From Cristatella mucedo (lineage: Eukaryota; Bryozoa; Phylactolaemata; Cristatellidae): a stretch of 60,000 nt of DNA. The stretch spans positions 4,098,001 through 4,158,000 of the forward strand of contig WPIO01000007.1 in assembly GCA_009760855.2 (NCBI GenBank), written 5' to 3'. Below the pieces are notes generated by a model. It did no database searches. It saw only the letters and a list, made by a program, of their open reading frames with translations, and was not told the origin of the DNA. The position numbers and the translations under genes are program-made. Positions 12,825 to 24,150 of this stretch are shown piece by piece (the stretch's first letter is position 1; each line of letters begins with the position of its first letter).

Positions 12825-13204
12825 GTAGGTGCTAACGACCGATTGCCAAGGCCTTCTTTGTTGGTAGATCTTCGTGACCGACTGAGCGTTTACCAATAGC
12901 AGTGTTGTCGTCTAGCCTTTGTGCATAGTGTTTTTCTGTTCAAGCATGTACACTAGGGGCCACGCGTTTTGCTGCATGTGGTCTCCTGTTTGTACCGTCG
13001 ATGCTTCTAAGCCGGTAGCCGTTGGAACTACTGTACATTTTTGGTAGATATTAAATAATGTATTTTTTCTCTGACAATCAAGAAGTAGTGCTTCGTTCAG
13101 CAACCGATTCTTAGGAGGACTTGTGAGCACTAAACCTGAGAAATCCGGAGGTAGGCATATTTATTGATGTTCCCTTAGCAACCAGATAACACTGTTGCCG
13201 ATGG

Positions 13205-13780
13205 CCGGTAGCGGCTCTGGATTTCGGTGGCTGGGCTGCAGGAATTACTCCGCTCTCATTGGGCGAGTCTTGCTTCCTACCAGCTAGGAGTCTAATTACA
13301 GTCTTCTGGTTTGTATGAGGTTTAGGTGGCAGTCTTGCTTCAAGTCGGGCTTCCTGCTCGCTCCGTCCACAGTGTTCATGGGATAGCAATGGCATTTCTC
13401 TACGGCCAGGCTTTGCTAACGCAATTACCGGTTGAATGAAACCTGTTCGCTACGGCCTTTATGCTCGCCACCTCAAAATCTTATTCTTCAACTCCGAACT
13501 CGGCGGGTCCCATAAACAAGGACTCGCCAGGAACGCATCGATGATTTTGCCGGTCAAGTCAAGTCGTCCACCATTCCTTGCTAAGCAACACAGGCGTGGC
13601 CTGAACGGCATCTATGAGTGGTCACTTGCTAAGTCTTGGCTGAAAAAGTAGAACCGGGTTTGGCTGTTGGGTCTTTGCCAAGTCTTCCCCTAAGTCTGGA
13701 CGGCCCCCACGGTATTGGTGACATACACGCCGAAGACTTGAGCTAGTAGGAAGCAAGACTCACTGTTTAAACCAGGCTTT
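13205..13780. repeat. Inverted-repeat element with GAGTCTTGCTTCCTA core (MITE-like)
   Basis: The core GAGTCTTGCTTCCTA with its flank appears at about 13266 on the plus strand and again inverted at about 13740-13775. The same core, with a similar leader (ACTCCGC..TGGGCGA), recurs near 25.8 kb. No coding capacity is evident. This fits a small non-autonomous inverted-repeat transposon, but the ends are not defined. Confidence 0.4.
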
Positions 13781-14283
13781 AGGCACCAGTATACCGAGGA
13801 AATTGATCAAGCATCCAGTGACCTTGACCGAAACCGGCTGGCCACATCGACACCAGTGTGGAGTTGGAAGCAGCTATGGCTAAGAGAGGCTGCCTTTCAG
13901 ATTATGTGAGGGGCTAGCTGTGTTCTTACCATCTTAGGAAGATTAACCATCGAGAGACCGTTCGGAAGCAGAGGATAGAGAGAAAGCTGTCCGATATAAC
14001 ATTTGGAAAATGTCCTTACTACGGACGATGAAAAACCGGCCTGTTTGTGTATGCCCCTGGGCTTCTACCAAAGGGATGGTCGGCTCCTGAAAACGGAGTG
14101 CCTCGAGGGCTCATTTTGACCTGCTGGAGTCCATGCCAAAATGCACGAGCTTAGCACCGGCACGATCCACAGTGAGCTGACAGTGAGGGGAAGGCTCAAT
14201 GAACACGGGCTTATGAGGTTAGCTAAGGAGGCTCAATTACTGAGAAAGCCCAGAAAGAAGCAAGCTTTGAGTGGGCATAATAC

Positions 14284-14875
14284 AAAATAATAATAATACA
14301 TTTGATACAATGCCCTCGGAGAACTCAATCTCTTTCTATGTGCTTTACATTTGCTGCAAAGGATGCACGATCGAATGGTTAGTGGTTGCATGCTCAATGA
14401 CATTAAGCATAACATGGTTAGGAGTGACATGCACAGGGTCACCATGCAAATGTGGTTAGTGGCAGCATGCACAGTGTCGGCTTGCATAAGCACATATATG
14501 ACAAATGGCAGGGACCCACTAAATGCTGTGATAAATAGATGCGTTTTTAACTAATTTTTAAATGTGGTCAAGTCAGGGGATATCGTGACGAAAGTCGGGA
14601 GTGAGTTCCAGGCTTTGGGAGCATACGAACTAACAGCACGATCTCCAAAGGATTTCAGGTCTATACGAGCTGTAGGTAAACGATTAGATTCCGAAAAGCA
14701 GGTAGTACGATGCTTAGCCTGGTGGGGGAGTAGATCTGATGTAGGTAGTAGGCTGGAGCCAAAGAATGAAGGGACCTGAAAGTGAGTGACAGAATCTCGA
14801 AGTCGATACGTTGCTTGACTAGGAATATGTGGAGGTCGGAGAGAAGAGGTGTGCTGTGGCAACTGTGACGCTCAC
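14284..14875 (-). mobile_element. LINE 3' end with RT C-terminus
   Basis: Minus-strand copy encoding LLPHQAKHRTTCFSESNRL and FGDRAVSSYAPKAWNSLP, followed by the 3' UTR, the hairpin and an (AAT)n end near 14285. The 5' end is truncated near 14875. Confidence 0.85.
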
Positions 14876-15194
14876 GGCGGCAGCCGGACCACTTGGCGAC
14901 CGCGGATTAGAGGTTCAGCATCAGCTGAGACATCTAGACAGTAGCATAAGACTACCGGCCAAATGCACCATGAGACCATGAGACCAATTGCAGACGGTTT
15001 GGCAGGCTATAATATATTATCCGATGTAACTCGGAAACTCGGTGAGTCCGTGCCAGCCCGAATAGAGGATATTGTGTATCGGGGGAGGGGAGGGGGTGAG
15101 GCTGCATCTTACTATGGTTAGTGCTTCTACTGCTGATGCTGCAGTTGCCATGCTAAATAAATCGTATGTTGAACTGTTGTGTTTATTTTGGCAT

Positions 15195-15482
15195 TCAGTT
15201 CACTCGTTTGGCATTCAGTTTACCATCCGGGTAGATTTCAAAACTGCCTTTAGCAGTAGTCGACCCCATTGCGATGGGCTCGGCAAAACTTACGGCCGCT
15301 AGTTTATGTTTGCACCCATCTACTTCGGTGACTTCGAAAATGCAGAAGGTTGTCACATTGGTAAGTTTTCCGTAGGGTATTAAAGCCAAGCCAATAAGCT
15401 TCTGGTGGAGATTTCCCTCTACAGAGAGTATCGTAGGCATAGCCAGGATTAGCCAAGGAAGAGCTAGGCCAGCAGCAGCCAA
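15195..15482 (-). CDS. Hypothetical small ORF with signal-peptide-like start
   Basis: A 95-codon open frame antisense to the last intron of the LDLRAD-like gene. It starts MAAAGLALPWLILAMP, which looks like a cleavable signal peptide, followed by a soluble stretch with two cysteines (FCIFEVTEVDGC) and EIYPDGKLNAKRVN, then a stop. I recognise no family. The composition looks protein-like, but 95 codons can arise by chance and no splice or promoter evidence supports it. Confidence 0.22.
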   Translation of the reverse strand: MAAAGLALPWLILAMPTILSVEGNLHQKLIGLALIPYGKLTNVTTFCIFEVTEVDGCKHKLAAVSFAEPIAMGSTTAKGSFEIYPDGKLNAKRVN

Positions 15483-15544
15483 TCACAGGAAAGCCGAAGG
15501 TGTATGTCGGGCAGCCAAGTCTCGCCTGCTCAAGGTCACGTGCC

Positions 15545-15975
15545 ACTCACTTTTAGTTCGCTTCATTCTCATGCTCAGCCTTACCTAGTAGAACTACTCT
15601 CCAAGAGCGCCAGGCATCGTACCATCTGCTCTTTTGACTCCAGTCGGTTAGCTGTACCTCGAACCAACCTCAAATCTTTTTGAGACGGTGCCCTAAGTTT
15701 GTGTGCTCCAAAGCCGGGAACTCACTTCAGACTAACATTTACGACATTTTCTAACGTAACGTCATTAAAAGAACCTAAAAATGCATCTGTTCCTCACAGC
15801 ATTCGCCGGGTCCTTGTAAATTGTCCTTTGTTTGCTTATGCCAACTGACACTTTGCATGTTATGACCAACCATGTTGGGATTCTTTCTTTACAGCATATG
15901 TAAAGTGCCTAGAAAGGGATTGAGTTCCTATAGGTGCTTGATAAATGCATAAATATTAATAGTATTATTATTAGC
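15545..15975 (+). mobile_element. LINE 3' end, degraded
   Basis: Plus-strand remnant of the RT C-terminus (AQPYLVELL, then a region corresponding to KHRT..SF and CAPKPGNSLQ), 3' UTR and partial hairpin (AAAGTGCCTAGAAAGGGATTG near 15902), ending in an AT-rich ATT-type tail near 15970. Confidence 0.8.
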
Positions 15976-16777
15976 TGAGAGTTGCAGTAAAGCGACGTAC
16001 AACAGTTCTCTGTCTTTCTTTCTGACACCCTTCTGTCCCCTTTCTCTCCTCTCCCTACCTCCCTCCCTCCATTTCCCTCATTGCTTCCTCCCTGTCTCCC
16101 TCCCTCACTTCATACCTACATTCATCCCTCCCGCCATTCGTGTGTCCCTCCCTCCCGAGGCTGGTGGCCTGAGCAGCTAGTTTGTAGGACCTCGTTGACT
16201 CGAGAAACCAAGCCGGTGCATATAATTAATCAGGTTAGCTAGGTAAGAGAGATAATTAGCTGGCATCAGGAGGGCTGACAGCAATCGCTGTGCACACATT
16301 GTAGAAATGAGCTCCACAGTCTATGACCTGCAAAACAGAAATGCCTTTTTTTGAGAAAAAGAAAGGCGGAAGGGCTACATTATTGTCCCGAAAGGGCGTG
16401 ACAGCTCAACGGCGCTGTTGCTGCTTCAGCAGGTCAACTGACCGTCGACAAGCACCCTGAATCGCTGGACCGCTGGACTAGATTTGGCTATCGCACAGCA
16501 GGTCTTCGCCATATTGTTTTAATGTGCTGCTGGCTTAGAGGCTGGCAGATCGATGAATGAGTGAGCGAGCGTGGGCTTGCATGCCCATGACCCGGTGGGC
16601 AGTCTCTTTTTTTGCGCAATTTGCAAGAATCAAGGTACATTGCCTTTTCCCGATAGAAAGTAATATGTCTCGGCCCTTTCAAGTGCATCTGAAAGTGAGT
16701 GCCGCTGCTGCCTCCCACCACTGCCGTCTCGGTCTGGCCCCGAGCTTTGCCGTCAGAGGTCAGTCCCTTCGTTTCAG

Positions 16778-17280
16778 CTCCCATGCTGGCCACTCAAGCT
16801 GCGGCTCACGGACCTGCACCCGGCATGACCTTCATGCCCGTCCCGCAGTCGGACCCTCACGCTGCTGCTGGGGCACCTGCGCAGCCCTGTCCTTACCCTC
16901 AGCAGCAGCCGGCGGGCGTCCACTGGCAGCCTCCTGCTGGACCTTTGACCTCCGTCGAGCCGCCGGCCTACGAGGACGCCACGAAACACCCCCAGTACCC
17001 ACCCACGGCGGCCGGAACTGTCGCCACCGGCACTGCGGCAGCAGCTGTTTATAAGTACCCCGCTGGCTATCCTGTGCCTAGTGCTTATCCTTATGCTGCT
17101 GGTGAAGCCGCTCCATATCCGGCCGCGCCTATGCTGCCACCCACGGCAGCCGGAACTGTTGCCACCGGCACTGCGGCAGCAGCTGCATATCAGTACCCCG
17201 CTGGCTATCCTGTGCCGGGTGCTTATCCTTATGCTGCTGGTGTAGCCGCTCCGTATCCGGCCGCGCCTATGCTGCCATAG
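16778..17280 (+). CDS. Last exon of the LDLRAD-like protein: PPxY-bearing cytoplasmic tail
   Basis: The cytoplasmic tail, about 167 residues, ends at TAG 17278-17280. The acceptor is cgtttcag at 16777 and the phase 1 split codon gives Ala (APMLATQ...). A PPAY motif at 16960-16971 (context VEPPAYEDA) is a classic WW-domain ligand of the kind that recruits NEDD4-family ubiquitin ligases in LDLRAD3, LDLRAD4 and PMEPA1. The rest is rich in Pro, Ala and Tyr. The last 92 residues are two direct copies of one 46-residue unit (17002-17139 and 17140-17277), each with YPAGYPVP and AYPYAAG. The LDLa, membrane helix, PPxY layout supports an LDLRAD-like name. The tail repeats are not something I know from the vertebrate proteins, so orthology is inferred. 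Confidence 0.8.
17002..17277 (+). repeat. In-frame tandem duplication, 2 x 138 bp
   Basis: Two adjacent 138 bp units encode 46 residues each. They differ at only a few codons (for example VYK/AYQ, PSAY/PGAY, AAGE/AAGV). The reading frame is kept and the second unit ends exactly at the stop codon, so the duplication doubled the C-terminal end of the tail. Confidence 0.9.
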
Positions 17281-17459
17281 CCGCCGCACGGCAGTGCCTG
17301 ATCTGCTGTGCTCCACTGATGTCACGTGCCACTGTTCTGCTCTCAAAGCTGACAGCGAGGTGACCCCCAGTGTCGCACAATTCTTGTGTATAACTTGTTT
17401 GTTCCCACAGCTACGGCCTAGACTTAAATGGTACTCATGTAATTTACTACTTCAGTTGG

Positions 17460-17504
<45 letters not shown>
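17460..17504. repeat. (GT)n microsatellite in the 3' UTR
   Basis: About 21 GT units within the probable 3' untranslated region of the LDLRAD-like gene, which runs from 17281 to about 18145. Confidence 0.95.
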
Positions 17505-17506
<2 letters not shown>

Positions 17507-18120
17507 CGTGAGTGCGTCCACAGGCCCATGTATGCCTTGCACAAGACCGGCGGCGTTTCGCACAGCTGTGTGTGAGCTGCACCACTAGTTGTCACCTGAT
17601 GTAGTTTCAATTTTATTGGACACATCACCACGGCTCTTGTGGCAATGCACATTGGCTATGCGAACCGGCGTGTGTGCAGTGTTTTTGTGAGTCGATTGGT
17701 CCTCTGATATTATTAAGCTTTCGGTATCTGCCGGGCACTCAAGGCACACTTCATCTTATTATGTAGTATGAGTGCCTTTTGGCATGCGCCACGTTGTTTT
17801 GCATTGAGCTGTGTCTGCCGCCGCCTCTTTTGGCAAGTGCCTCAGCGTCTGTCTCGCTGTTGTGCTGCACCGTTCCGATCGCTTTGAAGCACTGGCCGAA
17901 GAGCCACTAGGGAGCGTCGACCCCCGACCCGCCCAGCGTCGCTCGTCGCCAGGGGTCCCTGCCACCAACCGGTCGCGAAAAAGAGAGAAGCTCTCGATTG
18001 GCGACTGTGTTGTCGTCACAGTGCTCTTGTACCTCTCGAGGCGGCAACTGCAGGCGAGAGGAGATTTGAATAAGGACCTGCCTCTAGCTGGCGATGGCAT
18101 GCTGAGTGTGCTGCATGCCC

Positions 18121-18126
18121 AATAAA
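18121..18126 (+). promoter_or_regulatory. Poly(A) signal AATAAA of the LDLRAD-like gene
   Basis: A canonical AATAAA lies 841 bp after the stop codon and is followed by a T/G-rich stretch (gctctcgcatttgattgatg). It is the first good candidate for the transcript end. Position and context are the only evidence. Confidence 0.55.
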
Positions 18127-18187
18127 GGCTGCTCTCGCATTTGATTGATGTGTAACGAAAGCTTTTGAGAGTCACGAAAGCAACGAG

Positions 18188-18222
18188 AGGGAGAGAGAGA
18201 GAGTGTGTGTGTGTGTGTGTGC
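18188..18222. repeat. (GA)n(GT)n simple repeat
   Basis: Short GA and then GT repeat just past the probable transcript end of the LDLRAD-like gene. Confidence 0.9.
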
Positions 18223-18229
18223 ATGCGTG

Positions 18230-19325
18230 CCTGCATATGCATGTGTTCTTGGGCTTGCACAAAAGTACGGGCTTGGCTGTCTTGCCATGCTCGCTCAACT
18301 GCATGTTTGCTTGTCGAAGCTTGATCGATCGATCCATCGGCCTCCTTTGTGAAACGTATGGGGGTTGGGGCGGGGTTCTCGTGTATGAGAGAAGGGGCGC
18401 TTCTCTCTTGACGAGCAGCTCAGTTATTGTCGTGTGCATTGTCATGTGCAGCTCAGTCATTGTCGCTGCTCGTTGACGAAGCAAAGCCAAGCTGCCCCAG
18501 TCCACCGTCAAGCCAATGTAATCTTAGTTGAACTGTTGCACCAGCTTCCTCGGGTTCTTTACTTGGGAGCCTCCACTTAGTGGAACAAGGCGAGCACTTT
18601 CACTCGGATATAGGTACGAGACTTTGAATGCCGTTGCCGAGAAGTGTATCCTGCGAAAATGATGAGGGACCATGTTTGAGGGCTTCATCGAGAAAGCTAT
18701 GTGAAGTATAGCAGCAAATTTATAACATCCAGTTATGTCCGAATCCCTTTGAGTGGTACCGTTTGAAGGACTTAAGAGTAAATACATGTCAATTTTAATT
18801 CATTTGTGATTCTTCTGATTAAATGTGAACCGCAAAATGCGAATTAGTTTTTCATCGGAAATACGTTAGTTTCAATTTAATTATAGTTACGGTGTTGATT
18901 ATACACCTTCAAGTAACTCACGTATCTGCTAAGGTTTCTTGTTAGTGAGGATCTCGGTACTAGTTAATTGTGTTAAATAGTCACACTGTTACTCGAGCAC
19001 GATTGTTCGCGGATTTAAAGCCTAAAGCTCACCTCAAGTTGACATCACACGAGACTTCGATGACGGCAGCAAGGCCCAAATGAGGGCAAACTCGCGTTCT
19101 TGTTGGACTTGTTGCACTAAGATCAGCTGGCTGGCCGTACTAGAGAAGGCTCCAATGCTGAAACACATAAACCGAATTGACCTACCCTGTAACATAAAAT
19201 GTGACATGTGAATAGCCATATTGTCACGAAACTTTCAATAACAGTTGCCAATTTAAATCGTTAATTATAAATAGGCTATTTCTAGCCCCGCCGTATGCCA
19301 ATCTATTATCAAAATGGACCGATTC
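18230..19325. other. No recognised feature
   Basis: I see no gene, repeat family or RNA in this stretch. Short open frames on both strands look random. Confidence 0.5.
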
Positions 19326-19329
19326 AAAC

Positions 19330-19440
19330 TACTCCGGGTTTTAGCCTAAGGGTATGGCCTCTCTCATTTCTCGAACCAATTCGTCGGTTTGAGTCCTGCG
19401 ACAGGCAATTCTTTATTTTCCCTTGAAAGGGGGAATGATA
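19330..19440 (+). mobile_element. Partial second-family SINE
   Basis: GGTTTGAGTCCTGCGACAGG followed by CAATTCTTTATTTTCCC resembles the inner part of the second SINE family (compare the minus-strand copy near 34.1 kb, which reads TTCGAGTCCTG...GGCAATTCTTTATTGCC). The B-box-like GGTTTGAGTCC is recognisable. The rest is degraded. Confidence 0.4.
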
Positions 19441-19604
19441 GCGTTACGGCTATTCTGCCCACCATATAAGTGAGGCTGCAAAATCGATAACATTTACGTT
19501 TTTCTAGTTCATGTATCTCTAATCAGACTTACGGAAAGTAATCAGTCGTGGTGTTGGCGAGAGCTATGGCTTTGGAATTTTACACTGGCCGTAGTTCGGT
19601 AATA

Positions 19605-19682
19605 GTAATATTATATAACTCGTTTGTATAACGCCTTACGAGGACATAATCTCTATTCAGGCGTTTCACATATTATAGCATT
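19605..19682 (-). mobile_element. SINE/LINE 3' hairpin tail
   Basis: On the minus strand: GTGAAACGCCTGAATAGAGA then TTATGTCC..GGCGTTATACAAA. This is the tail form shared by the first SINE family. A tRNA-like head may lie about 150 bp further on (19830-19880), but it is too weak to join. Confidence 0.55.
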
Positions 19683-20329
19683 TGTTGACATGAAATACGG
19701 TGCTGTTATAAAACCTCTGGCATTCAGAGAGATTCGTGGTTATCCATTCATCGAAGGACGGTCCATGAGAACAAAGTTCATCTGGCTTTCCACCGGTGGT
19801 TACACCATCGCACCATCTTCGCCTAACCTCGAACCTGCACAGTGAACGCATTAATCGCACGCTTCACCAAGGAGAGTGCTGAAGAAAATAGCAGTCACTC
19901 CTCGTGTACGTTTCCGAAAAGGCTCGCCGAGCGGTAAAGAGGTGTGCCTGCCTGGTGAACCCGCCGGGCTTCCGCACGTGCGAGTTATATAGAGGACAGA
20001 CTTCAGAGCTGCTCACTGCTGTATATGTGGCCCAACTTTCGTGCCACGAGATCGAGCATTGAAGCGAAGCGATAAACTCGCTTCGAGTTCACTAGTGCGA
20101 AGCTGGCCAGCCAATACACCGCCGCTTGTTTATAGAGGCAGCGAACTTTCGGCTGCGTGCACGATGCACACACACACGAGCACGCACCAATTAGAAGAGC
20201 GAGGTCTCTTAGTCCAGCGTTTAGGATGTTCGAGTTCGTTGCGAGTAAGAATTCGGGTTTCTTTCAGCGTTTACCTTAAGAGCATTGACCGACATCCAGG
20301 AACCTATTTGTGCATAATAGACGTTCAGT

Positions 20330-20590
20330 TTATCGGTCGAGGGAGTGATTTCAAGTGTTTAAATGACAAGTAAAGCTGGGTGTCATCGTCATGGAAGTGA
20401 CAGCCGATGCCACAGGCCCGTGTCACGTTTTTGAGAGGATCCGCACACAGTTATTGAACATCGAAGGCTGAGAACGAACCGCCTTTGCGGAACACCGTAG
20501 GCGACTTTTCTGCTGGATGAACCTTGACCACCATACGACACGGACTGGATACGATCGGAAAAATTCGATTAAAACCACGCCGGCGGCTCA
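20330..20590 (-). mobile_element. LINE RT active-site fragment
   Basis: The minus strand encodes CHFHDDDTQLYLSF (RT motif with a changed YADD) at about 20375-20415, and a GVPQ-type motif near 20490. Frameshifts are present. No 3' end is attached. Confidence 0.65.
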
Positions 20591-20744
20591 TCAACTTGAC
20601 CCATTGCTGTTCTTAATCATTCAAATGTGATCAATAAGTAGATAATAACACTGATAGTTCGAGGAGGATCAGGATAGTGATGTTATCGTCATCGTTTCTG
20701 CCCAGAATGTCGTGAATCACAAGGAAGAGAGCAGTTTAGCCATA

Positions 20745-21350
20745 TTGGTTACCTTTGCTTACTCGTCGCAGTTGCCACATCACACTACTTCTCGCCGACC
20801 TGCACTGGCTCACAGTCAAGCATAACACCGACCTTAAGGTTTTGTCACTCACTTTTAGGTCCCCTCATTCTTTGGCTCCAGCCTGTCTATCAGAGCTACT
20901 CCCCCACCGGGCCAAGCATCGTACTACCCGCTTTTCGGAATCTAACTGTTTACCCATACTTCGTACAAACGTCAAATCCTTTGGAGACCATGCCATTAGC
21001 CGGTATGCTCCCCAAAGCCTGGAGCTCACTCCCGACCTGTACCACGACATATCCTGACTTCTCCACATTTAAAAAGAAATTAAAAACGCATTTATTAGTC
21101 ACGGCATTTGATGGGTCCTTGTGATTTGTCTTTTATGCGCTTGTGCGTGCTGACATTGTGCACGCTGCCACTAATCAAACTTGCGTGCTAATCCTGTGCA
21201 TGTCACATCTAACCATGTTATTCCTGTTGTTCATTAAGCATGCTGCCACCACAATTCGATCATGCTTCGTTTGCAGCAAGTCTAAAGTGCCTTGCAAGAG
21301 ATTGAGTTCTCTGAGGGCGCTATATCAAATGCATTACTATTATTATTGAA
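20745..21350 (+). mobile_element. LINE 3' end with RT C-terminus
   Basis: Encodes RRSCHITLLLADLHWLTVK, FRSPHSLAPACLSELLPHRAK and SFGDHAISRYAP. Then come the 3' UTR and the hairpin (AAAGTGCCTTGCAAGAGATT ... GAGGGCGCTATATC, 21287-21326), ending in an (ATT)n tail. Confidence 0.87.
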
Positions 21351-22090
21351 TCCAGACTGAAAATGTCCTGAGAAAATCATTATCGCCAATGTGTTTCATA
21401 AGCTGCTTAGTGACAATTATTTGAAAACCTTGGAAGAAATTGGTAGGAAGAAGAGAGACAGGGTCATTATTTTTTAGGACCTCATTACCCAATGCAGGCT
21501 TTTTAAATGTCACTCGAATGATGGCCAATTTGAGACTTTGAAAAACTCCATTTATCCTGTGAAGCATTAAAGCCTGATGTATGGCTGGGCTAAGTTTGTC
21601 TGCTAGGGAAGACCAAAGAGAGGGCAGTAAACGGTCTTCAGGTGCAGAGCTAGTTTTTACTGACTTTAATTAGGGGTACCGCTTCATCTCTACTGCCAAA
21701 ACCTTAGGAAATGTCTTAAAGGAAGTCGCAGGTTGCGACTCTACGCCTGTGCAAGTCGGATAAGGCTTTATGGTGGCACCAATATGAGGGATTTTTTCAG
21801 CGAAAAAGGCAAATAACTTATCATTCTATCAGTTAAAATCCGGTAAGTAAGACCACTCAGTCTTATCCAGCGAATTATTCATTGTATTTAAACAAGTATA
21901 GGCTCTGACTACTAAGACCGCAGTTTGTGAGTAAAAAAGATACCCTGGTATTTCTAAGCTTCTGGGTGTAGACGTGGATGCACTCTCTGGACATGGATAG
22001 ATCGGCATCGGACTCTGACTTCTTAAAATGTCGCTCAAGCCTATGCTTTATAGGGCACACTTTTTAAAGTGCTCACTTTCTTTTTCTGAT
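21351..22090 (-). mobile_element. LINE fragment, linker and N-terminal RT, divergent subfamily
   Basis: On the minus strand: RLERHFKKSESDADLS (linker between endonuclease and RT, about 22040), then a stretch corresponding to FQSLKLAIIRVTFKKPALG, NNDPVSLLP and KQLMKHIGDNDFL (RT motifs 0-1, about 21540-21380). The 3' half is missing. The sequence differs from the dominant family here. Confidence 0.7.
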
Positions 22091-22334
22091 ACACAGGGAT
22101 TGAATTGAAAGTTTGACTGATTTGGAGCAACTATGCTCCCACGTACAGTCCCAACTATATATACTAGGGTGACAAGAGCTGAGACTCTATAACAGTAGGC
22201 ACCAGATATAAGGTTGTATTATTTTCATTATAGTTGATAGTATTCGCAAGATAATCGTGGTAAAATGGTGTGGTATGCGATCACGTTCATAGCTGTTGCA
22301 CAGCATCATCTTCCGAGAATACACACCTATCTTT

Positions 22335-22400
22335 AAAATAAAGGTCGGCTCATTCAACAGGCTCATTTATAAAGCGGCAGGAGAGCATTATCGGCAAACA
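22335..22400 (-). mobile_element. Tail fragment of second-family SINE
   Basis: AAAGGTCGGCTCATTCAACA followed by GGCTCATTTATAAAGCGGCA matches the distal end of the copies near 34.05 and 39.0 kb. Only the tail is left. Confidence 0.45.
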
Positions 22401-23017
22401 GTCTGCTTACAGTTTAGTTAAGGCTGCAGTACTCAGACCCACAGCCTCAGCCGTGTACTGCAAGCAGCGTACCCCAGCGCTGAGACCAAAGATCCGGTCA
22501 ACATCGACTTGCAAAATATCTTGCTTTTTGGGAAATGCGAATTCTCTTTAGACCTCTTATTCATCCACTGTTTAGCAGGAAGGAGGAGAGAGGGATAATA
22601 AAGAGAAATTGCATCTAAAATTACCTTGTTGCAGCTAACTAAATATTGACCATACCTCTAAAACACAAAAAGTTAATAAAGGGCCGTCATTATCAGCTTC
22701 AGAATTTCAATGTTCTTTTGTTTTGCGATGCCATTTATGCTGAATGTTTACATAGGGTCCAGACGTATGATCCTCAAATACTTAGTCTTCGTGTGCTTCG
22801 CAGCAGAATTCTCGACAGAGTTTCTAGTATGGCTCTTAACTGGTGTACTTTGAGTTTTGCAAGCGGCATGCCAAGCGACTATTTGTACGCCGTTCTCTCT
22901 GGTAACTGGGATCGAGTGATTTTAAAGAATTCTTCAGCAGTGTACTGCGCTTATCCATCGGATAATATGCAGCGACACTCGCAAATTGACTAAATATTTT
23001 ACCTGGGCATCAGATTG

Positions 23018-23250
23018 ATGCCCGTGCTTGTGCTTATGCGTGCTGACACTGTGCATGCTGCCACTAACCACATTTGCATGCTGACCCTGTGCATATTACC
23101 CCTAACCATGTTATTTATTTTGTTTGTTTGTCAAGCATGATTTTACTCATCATTCAATTGCATTTTCCTTTGCAGCAAATGTAAAGCGCCTAGAGATAGA
23201 TTGAGTTCTCTGAGGGCGCTTTATCAAGTGTATTATTATTATTATTAATG
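23018..23250 (+). mobile_element. LINE 3' UTR and hairpin (severely 5'-truncated)
   Basis: Only the 3' UTR (GTGCATGCTGCCACTAACCA ... CCCCTAACCATGTTAT) and the terminal hairpin AAAGCGCC...GGCGCTTT (about 23185-23222) remain, followed by (ATT)n. No coding part is left. Confidence 0.88.
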
Positions 23251-23999
23251 ATGTGGCTCGGTTCCAGCAGGGCAAGGTACGCGTCCAAGCATTGAGCTGG
23301 TCGATATGCTTAAAAGCCTTTATTCGTAAGCTGCCATTATTCATAACCTGCCATTTGTTAGAGCCTAAAGGCCCCATAGAGCAGAATTGGTGTGATATTA
23401 CATACCCTGACATATCTGTTGAAGCCCGAACTAAAGTGTATGTGTGCTGTCGGGTGTGGTGCCGTTTCATTAAACTTCATAGAGAAAGATTAGAAGAAAA
23501 AATGAAAAACAAAAAATGATTTTGCGTTTAAAATAGTTTTCTATGAAATGATTTTGATGAATTCACCTCGAGCCCTCCAGCCGTACCACACGGAGTTATC
23601 GCTACTTGATTTAACACCAGAAGCCATGTTGCTTCAAATTGTCCGTTCTCCACACTCTGACTCCAAATGGCTGCTCATTTCCGAACCTTTGTTGATATCA
23701 TTGAGCAAGAGGGAAGACAATGTAAGCGCACATTATACTCCTGGATGCACTGGTGTCGAGTTTGGGAGTTATTCTTACATAGCACCAGCTGGTTTGACCT
23801 CACTGATCTCTTGGGTAGCTGAGTTAAGCTAGACCTAGCTAAAATTGCAGTGAGATACGCTCAAACTAGTCGTGCATCGACCTCCAGTGGGAAGTGTGTG
23901 CTGCCGGCTAATCAGCAGAACCTCAATGCCGCGGCCACGATGCTGTTTTGGCTGGGTAGACATCTGCAATCAATTGGTAGCTTAAATAAATAAAAAATA

Positions 24000-24150
24000 A
24001 ATACTAGCTGATTTTACAGCCTCTTTTTGTATAGCGACAGAAGAGCCTTGATGGCTATCACCACCGCTTGCAGCCAGCGGCGATAAAGGATCGCCAACCA
24101 CAGGATTCGAACCCATGACCTCGGGCCGAGGTCGTGAAAAGTGGAAGTTT
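24000..24150 (-). mobile_element. tRNA-derived SINE, second family
   Basis: On the minus strand this contains GGGTTCGAATCCTGTGG, a near-perfect RNA polymerase III B box, then a GGCGATCCTTTATCGCC hairpin, CTGCAAGCGGTGGTGATAGC and AAGGCTCTTCTGTCG. Related copies lie at 34.05-34.20 and 38.83-38.98 kb in the same orientation. Its 3' end is unlike the LINE hairpin. Confidence 0.65.

Noticed and set aside
16557-17054. 165-codon frame overlapping the LDLRAD-like last exon
   Set aside because: It is a shadow in another frame. The frame used agrees with the splice phase of the transmembrane exon and shows the PPAY motif and tail repeats.
16774-17346. 190-codon minus-strand frame
   Set aside because: Antisense shadow of the repetitive tail exon.
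22646-22993. 115-codon plus-strand frame
   Set aside because: Composition is unremarkable and I recognise no motif; it sits in repeat-rich intergenic sequence.
24030-24150. Functional tRNA gene
   Set aside because: A B box is present but no cloverleaf can be folded and the same body recurs in other copies; it is a SINE.
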